A stretch of DNA of 32,623 nucleotides, taken from positions 1-32,623 of the forward strand of contig JAQXGH010000026.1 of the NCBI GenBank assembly GCA_029006195.1, given 5' to 3'. This stretch comes from Bacillota bacterium (GTDB taxonomy: Bacteria > Bacillota > Clostridia > Peptostreptococcales > Anaerovoracaceae). Shown here one piece after another: positions 30,141 to 32,623 of this stretch; the stretch's first letter is position 1; each line of letters starts with the position of its first letter. The translations under genes were made by a program, and so were the position numbers. The notes under the pieces were generated by a model. The model saw only the letters and a program-made list of their open reading frames with translations, did no database searches and was not told the DNA's origin.

Positions 30141-30818
30141 CTAGATTCTTCTGTCGCTGAGTGCGATCAGTTCTGTTATAGAGCTTGCCTTGTCATACTT
30201 CTGAGCAGAAATGCCATATTTGTATTCGACAGGCATCTTGTCTGTATCAGAATTATGAGTTCTAACTTTCTGAGCAATTCTAAGAAGGAACTGTTCAAGC
30301 TTATCCTCGGCACCTTCTTCAAAGATAGCGAGATACTTGTTTCCGCCGTTACGAGCAACAAAGCAAAGGTTTACAGATGCCATTCTAAGAATGTTTGCGA
30401 AATCTCTAATCAGGCCATTACCTTCAACGTGACCGTAAAGCTGATTGATTTCTCTTATATTAGAAAGCTCAAACATAATGCAGTACATTTTTTCTGGAAC
30501 TTCTCTATCAACATATTTGTCGATAAGAGCATCTGAACTGAATCTGTTGGCGATTCCTGCTACAGGGTCAGAATGAATAACATAGTCCAGTTCCTTGTAG
30601 TCATGTTTGAACTTAGTAAACAGATGGAAGTCGAGGAAAATGAACATGAATGAAATGGCTAAAGCGAGCCAAAGCATTGCACACATTAACTTAACATTAC
30701 TGTCAACTGCGATAGTATGGAAGAGTTCCTTGTTAAGGAACACTATAAGTGCACATATAACAGTAAATACAATGAAAACTATTAGCTGAATTGTCTTGAG
30801 TAGGTCAAATTTTTTCAT
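30141..30818 (-). CDS. Membrane protein with degenerate GGDEF domain
   Basis: 225 residues: two transmembrane helices (about 8-29 and 44-63), then a GGDEF-fold domain beginning DPVAGIANR (84-92). The family pattern is recognisable (NQLYGH..GNGLI), but the catalytic signature is GGNKY (158-162) instead of GGDEF, the first metal-ligand aspartate is replaced (FELSN for DxDxFK), and there is no RxxD inhibitory site. The C-terminus stops at about the usual last helix. It should not make c-di-GMP and may act as a receptor or scaffold. It lies 42 bases upstream of the sigma-factor gene in the same direction, hence possibly a regulator of the pilus. GAGGA precedes the ATG. Confidence 0.85.
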   Translation of the reverse strand: MKKFDLLKTIQLIVFIVFTVICALIVFLNKELFHTIAVDSNVKLMCAMLWLALAISFMFIFLDFHLFTKFKHDYKELDYVIHSDPVAGIANRFSSDALIDKYVDREVPEKMYCIMFELSNIREINQLYGHVEGNGLIRDFANILRMASVNLCFVARNGGNKYLAIFEEGAEDKLEQFLLRIAQKVRTHNSDTDKMPVEYKYGISAQKYDKASSITELIALSDRRI

Positions 30819-30933
30819 TTTTTATTGTCCTCACTAATAATAACTATAAGTATACAAAGTAATAATACCATAATGTCGGACAAAATGAAACTGCTTTGGG
30901 AATGTATACGATTTGACTTAAAGCAAAGAAAAA

Positions 30934-30957
30934 CGCCTGCCACTTCAGTGACAGGTG
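30934..30957 (-). terminator. Intrinsic terminator of the GtrA-YhbY-HMA run
   Basis: The main stem is CCTGCCAC (30936-30943) with GTGACAGG (30948-30955), TTCA loop, one G-U on the - strand, extended outward with one mismatch. On the - strand it is followed by five U residues just after the HMA stop codon. Confidence 0.8.
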
Positions 30958-30968
30958 CCTTATTAATA

Positions 30969-31193
30969 TTAGATTGTTTCTTCGCTAATGCCCTTGAATT
31001 CGAAACCTGTATCGGCAACGATCTGCTTAACCTTGTCTGAATCAAGAGAGCCTTCGGAAATTACAACTGTCTGATTCTCTTCACGTGAAGAAGTAACTTC
31101 CTGAACTGTAAATCCTTCTGAGATTGCGTCATTCATGTGTTTTTCGCACATACCGCACATCATACCTTCGATATTAATAGTTGTTTTGATCAT
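30969..31193 (-). CDS. Heavy-metal-associated (HMA) domain protein, CopZ-like
   Basis: 74 residues forming one ferredoxin-like HMA domain. The metal-binding loop is GMMCGMCEKH with Cys13 and Cys16 (CxxC), as in copper chaperones. It is preceded by the characteristic strand TTINIE. The Met residues around the CxxC suggest a soft-metal ligand environment. No copper P-type ATPase or CsoR is adjacent. It is probably cotranscribed with yhbY, 18 bases upstream. GGAGG precedes the ATG. Copper(I) is the likely ligand by family, not proven. Confidence 0.92.
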   Translation of the reverse strand: MIKTTINIEGMMCGMCEKHMNDAISEGFTVQEVTSSREENQTVVISEGSLDSDKVKQIVADTGFEFKGISEETI

Positions 31194-31211
31194 TTGACTT
31201 TGCCTCCTAAT

Positions 31212-31511
31212 CTATCTAGGAAGGATGATCTTACGATCTTCCTTGTTCTTAGCTGGTCTATAGAGAACGAATCTTCTGCCGATTGCCTGTACGAATTCAG
31301 CGTTTAAGATTTCAGCAGCTTCATTAGCTGCGTCCTTGGCATCAAGAAGGCTGCCTTCCTGAAGCTTAACCTTAATGAGTTCGCGTGAAGACAGAAGTAT
31401 ATCCATTTCTTTAATTACATTCTCAGTCATATCGTTCTTGCCGATATAAACAACTGGCTCGAGGCTCTGGCCGAGCTTTCTTAAATAGCTTCTCTGCTTT
31501 CCTGTGATCAT
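31212..31511 (-). CDS. yhbY: YhbY-family RNA-binding protein (CRM domain)
   Basis: 99 residues covering one CRM (chloroplast RNA splicing and ribosome maturation) domain. Diagnostic features are the opening TGKQRSYLRKLGQSL, the GxxG-type loop IGKNDMTENV (24-33) and the end AIGRRFVLYRPAK. Bacterial YhbY associates with pre-50S ribosomal particles. Clostridial yhbY often lies near obg and nadD, which are not seen here. The ribosome binding site is AGGAGAAA. Confidence 0.95.
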   Translation of the reverse strand: MITGKQRSYLRKLGQSLEPVVYIGKNDMTENVIKEMDILLSSRELIKVKLQEGSLLDAKDAANEAAEILNAEFVQAIGRRFVLYRPAKNKEDRKIILPR

Positions 31512-31557
31512 TTATGTTTCTCCTAATAATTCTTAATCCAAACTATTATAGCACACA

Positions 31558-31971
31558 CTATTTCTTTCTAAAAGCAAATAGTCTTTGCCCAGAGTAATTT
31601 AATACAACGAATAGAACCATGCCAACACACATAGCAATGTTTTCCTGCAAAACCTGCGAGCCCTGAACAAGGTAAAGCGTAAGCGGTTTAGCTATGCCAT
31701 AGGCAAGCAGATAGCAGAGAGCTATGTTGATAGCAAATCGGATGGCACTGCCAAGGATATCGCCTCTGTGCTTAAACGTGTAGTACTTGTTGAGAAAAAA
31801 GCTGAGTATGCTTGTTAGCCCGTAATTGAGAGCAGAAGACACCCAGTAAGAGCAGCCTGCCAGATTGTAAAGGCCGAACATAAGGGCAGTTCCAACAAGT
31901 GTATTTATTATTCCAACGATTATGAACCTGGAAACGCTGGAATTCTGCATTTTAGTAATCATATCTTTCAT
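31558..31971 (-). CDS. GtrA-family membrane protein
   Basis: 137 residues with four transmembrane segments (about 13-32, 42-61, 76-97, 109-130). The GtrA-family pattern includes RFIIVGIINTLVGTAL, the LNYGLTSILSFFLNKYYTF helix-turn with its conserved FxxNKxxTF, and a C-terminal basic RLFAFRKK. Such proteins are implicated in flipping polyprenyl-linked sugars for cell-wall or surface polysaccharides. There is no good Shine-Dalgarno before the ATG at 31971, and a TATAAT lies only nine bases upstream, so translation could start at Met4 or Met8. Confidence 0.9.
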   Translation of the reverse strand: MKDMITKMQNSSVSRFIIVGIINTLVGTALMFGLYNLAGCSYWVSSALNYGLTSILSFFLNKYYTFKHRGDILGSAIRFAINIALCYLLAYGIAKPLTLYLVQGSQVLQENIAMCVGMVLFVVLNYSGQRLFAFRKK

Positions 31972-32011
31972 GAAAATAATTATACAGGATTAAAGAAAAA
32001 TTTTAAATGAG

Positions 32012-32040
32012 TTGACAAAAGCCTAAATGCACAATATTAT
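32012..32040 (+). promoter_or_regulatory. Promoter of the GntR-ABC operon
   Basis: Consensus TTGACA (32012-32017), a 17-base spacer and TATTAT (32035-32040). Start expected near 32047, inside the palindromic operator. Confidence 0.8.
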
Positions 32041-32044
32041 ATCA

Positions 32045-32066
32045 TTGTACTAAGCGCTTAGGACAA
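32045..32066. promoter_or_regulatory. 22-bp palindromic operator candidate for the GntR regulator
   Basis: TTGTACTAAGC followed by GCTTAGGACAA: ten of eleven positions are symmetric. It covers the expected transcription start. A second inverted repeat, CAATAC/GTATTG with a 7-base spacer, follows at 32067-32085. Binding of the regulator here would block its own promoter. Confidence 0.7.
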
Positions 32067-32121
32067 CAATACACCGGTAGTATTGTAAGGAAAAAGAATC
32101 TTGTTTCAAAGAGGTGATTTG

Positions 32122-32487
32122 ATGGAATGGAATTTTGATGACAGCAGACCGATCTGGCCGCAGATAAAGGATAAACTCACGCGTGAAATAGTATCTGGCG
32201 GTTTCGAAAAGGGCTCTTCTTTTCCGACAGTAAGAGAGCTTGCTGAGGATGCCAAAGTTAATAGAAATACTATGCAGAGAGCACTCAGTGAACTTGAAAA
32301 TGACGGTCTGGTAATAACAAACAGGACAGTTGGAAGAACGGTAACTGAAGATGAAGAATTGATAGGAAAAAAGAAAATGGAAATCGCAAATGCCTGCATA
32401 GATTCATTTATCGAAGAAATGAAATCTATGGGATACTCAGTCAGTGAAGTAATCGATATGATGAAGGAGAAAGAAGGTAATAAGTAA
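32122..32487 (+). CDS. GntR-family transcriptional regulator (YtrA subfamily)
   Basis: 121 residues: an N-terminal winged helix-turn-helix (about 1-75, with PIWPQIKDKLTREIVSGGF and the recognition region VRELAEDAKVNRNTMQRALSELENDGL) and a short helical C-terminus of about 45 residues with no large effector domain. That short tail defines the YtrA subfamily, usually autorepressors of adjacent ABC transporter operons. The ATG at 32122 with AGAGGTGAT is chosen; the frame is open back to TTG at 32101, which has no ribosome binding site. Its stop overlaps the ABC gene start (TAATG). Confidence 0.93.
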   Translation: MEWNFDDSRPIWPQIKDKLTREIVSGGFEKGSSFPTVRELAEDAKVNRNTMQRALSELENDGLVITNRTVGRTVTEDEELIGKKKMEIANACIDSFIEEMKSMGYSVSEVIDMMKEKEGNK

Positions 32488-32623
32488 TGAATGCTCAGGA
32501 ATTAGTTAGATGCCAGGGCCTGACTAAGAATTATTCGGGAGTTAAGGCACTGGATAATATCGACCTTACTATCGGCAGAGGTAAGGTGATAGGTCTTTTG
32601 GGACCAAATGGAAGTGGCAAGAC
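32487..32623 (+). CDS. ABC transporter ATP-binding protein (partial, cut by window end)
   Basis: Only the first 45 codons are in the window. The ATG at 32487 shares its A with the TAA stop of the GntR gene. The visible part has the N-terminal strand LVRCQGLTKNY, the A-loop tyrosine (Tyr16), GVKALDNIDL and a Walker A motif GPNGSGK (39-45). With a YtrA-type regulator upstream, a BcrA/YtrB-type export or stress-response ABC operon is expected, its permease probably lying downstream. Confidence 0.9.
   Translation, partial: MNAQELVRCQGLTKNYSGVKALDNIDLTIGRGKVIGLLGPNGSGK

Noticed and set aside
30825-31040. Small + strand open frame between the GGDEF and HMA genes
   Set aside because: It overlaps a terminator and the 3' end of the HMA gene and has no ribosome binding site.
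1-32623. CRISPR array, prophage, insertion sequence, or rRNA/tRNA genes
   Set aside because: No regularly spaced repeats, transposase, integrase or phage genes were seen, and no cloverleaf or rRNA-like sequence was recognised on either strand.

Overview
The window looks like a chromosomal segment of a moderately low-GC anaerobic Firmicute (class Clostridia). Supporting signs are AGA-rich arginine usage, strong GGAGG ribosome binding sites, many ferredoxin-type iron-sulfur proteins, a CBS-domain family II pyrophosphatase, a NiCo riboswitch, a YtrA-type GntR regulator and a Gram-positive style type IV pilus locus with DUF4860. A member near the Anaerovoracaceae/Eubacteriales family XIII would fit, but that placement is inference. 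There are no rRNA or tRNA genes, insertion sequences, phage genes or CRISPR arrays. No gap between genes exceeds 300 bases; the largest, 7816-8051, holds a promoter and a direct-repeat operator candidate.

Layout. 1-12.2 kb holds metabolic and transport genes: a membrane-embedded putative zinc protease (+), a patatin esterase (-), then a + run of aldo/keto reductase-ferredoxin, AEC transporter and CBS-pyrophosphatase. A - pair follows (QueG-like iron-sulfur protein and membrane metallophosphoesterase, overlapping), then a + pair (degenerate PhzF-like protein and ArsB/NhaD-like transporter), homoserine dehydrogenase (-) and a 61-residue protein with an internal duplication (-). 12.2-19.1 kb holds a probable DUF4003 protein, a NiCo riboswitch controlling a cation diffusion facilitator, a type 2 isoleucyl-tRNA synthetase with a GxHH signature in place of HxGH, rlmN and a small P-loop protein. 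19.1-22.6 kb is a tight + operon: EamA transporter, Nudix CoA-pyrophosphatase-like protein, nitrilase-family amidase and a BMP-type lipoprotein.

The most distinctive region is 22.65-30.1 kb on the - strand. Ten genes are spaced by fewer than 30 bases, in transcription order: ECF-type sigma factor, single-pass membrane protein with an extracytoplasmic domain (candidate anti-sigma factor), transglutaminase-like lipoprotein, PilC/GspF platform protein, three or four small pilin-like or DUF4860 proteins, a PilT-type ATPase and finally citrate synthase. A membrane protein with a degenerate GGDEF domain lies just upstream. No PilB/GspE extension ATPase, prepilin peptidase or canonical G|FTLxE pilin is present. 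I read it as a compact, self-regulated pilus or pseudopilus system carrying its own sigma factor and a cell-surface transglutaminase-like protein.

30.8-32.6 kb has a - strand GtrA, YhbY and HMA run, then a divergent YtrA-type GntR regulator with a near-perfect 22-bp palindrome at its predicted transcription start, translationally coupled to an ABC ATPase gene cut by the window edge.
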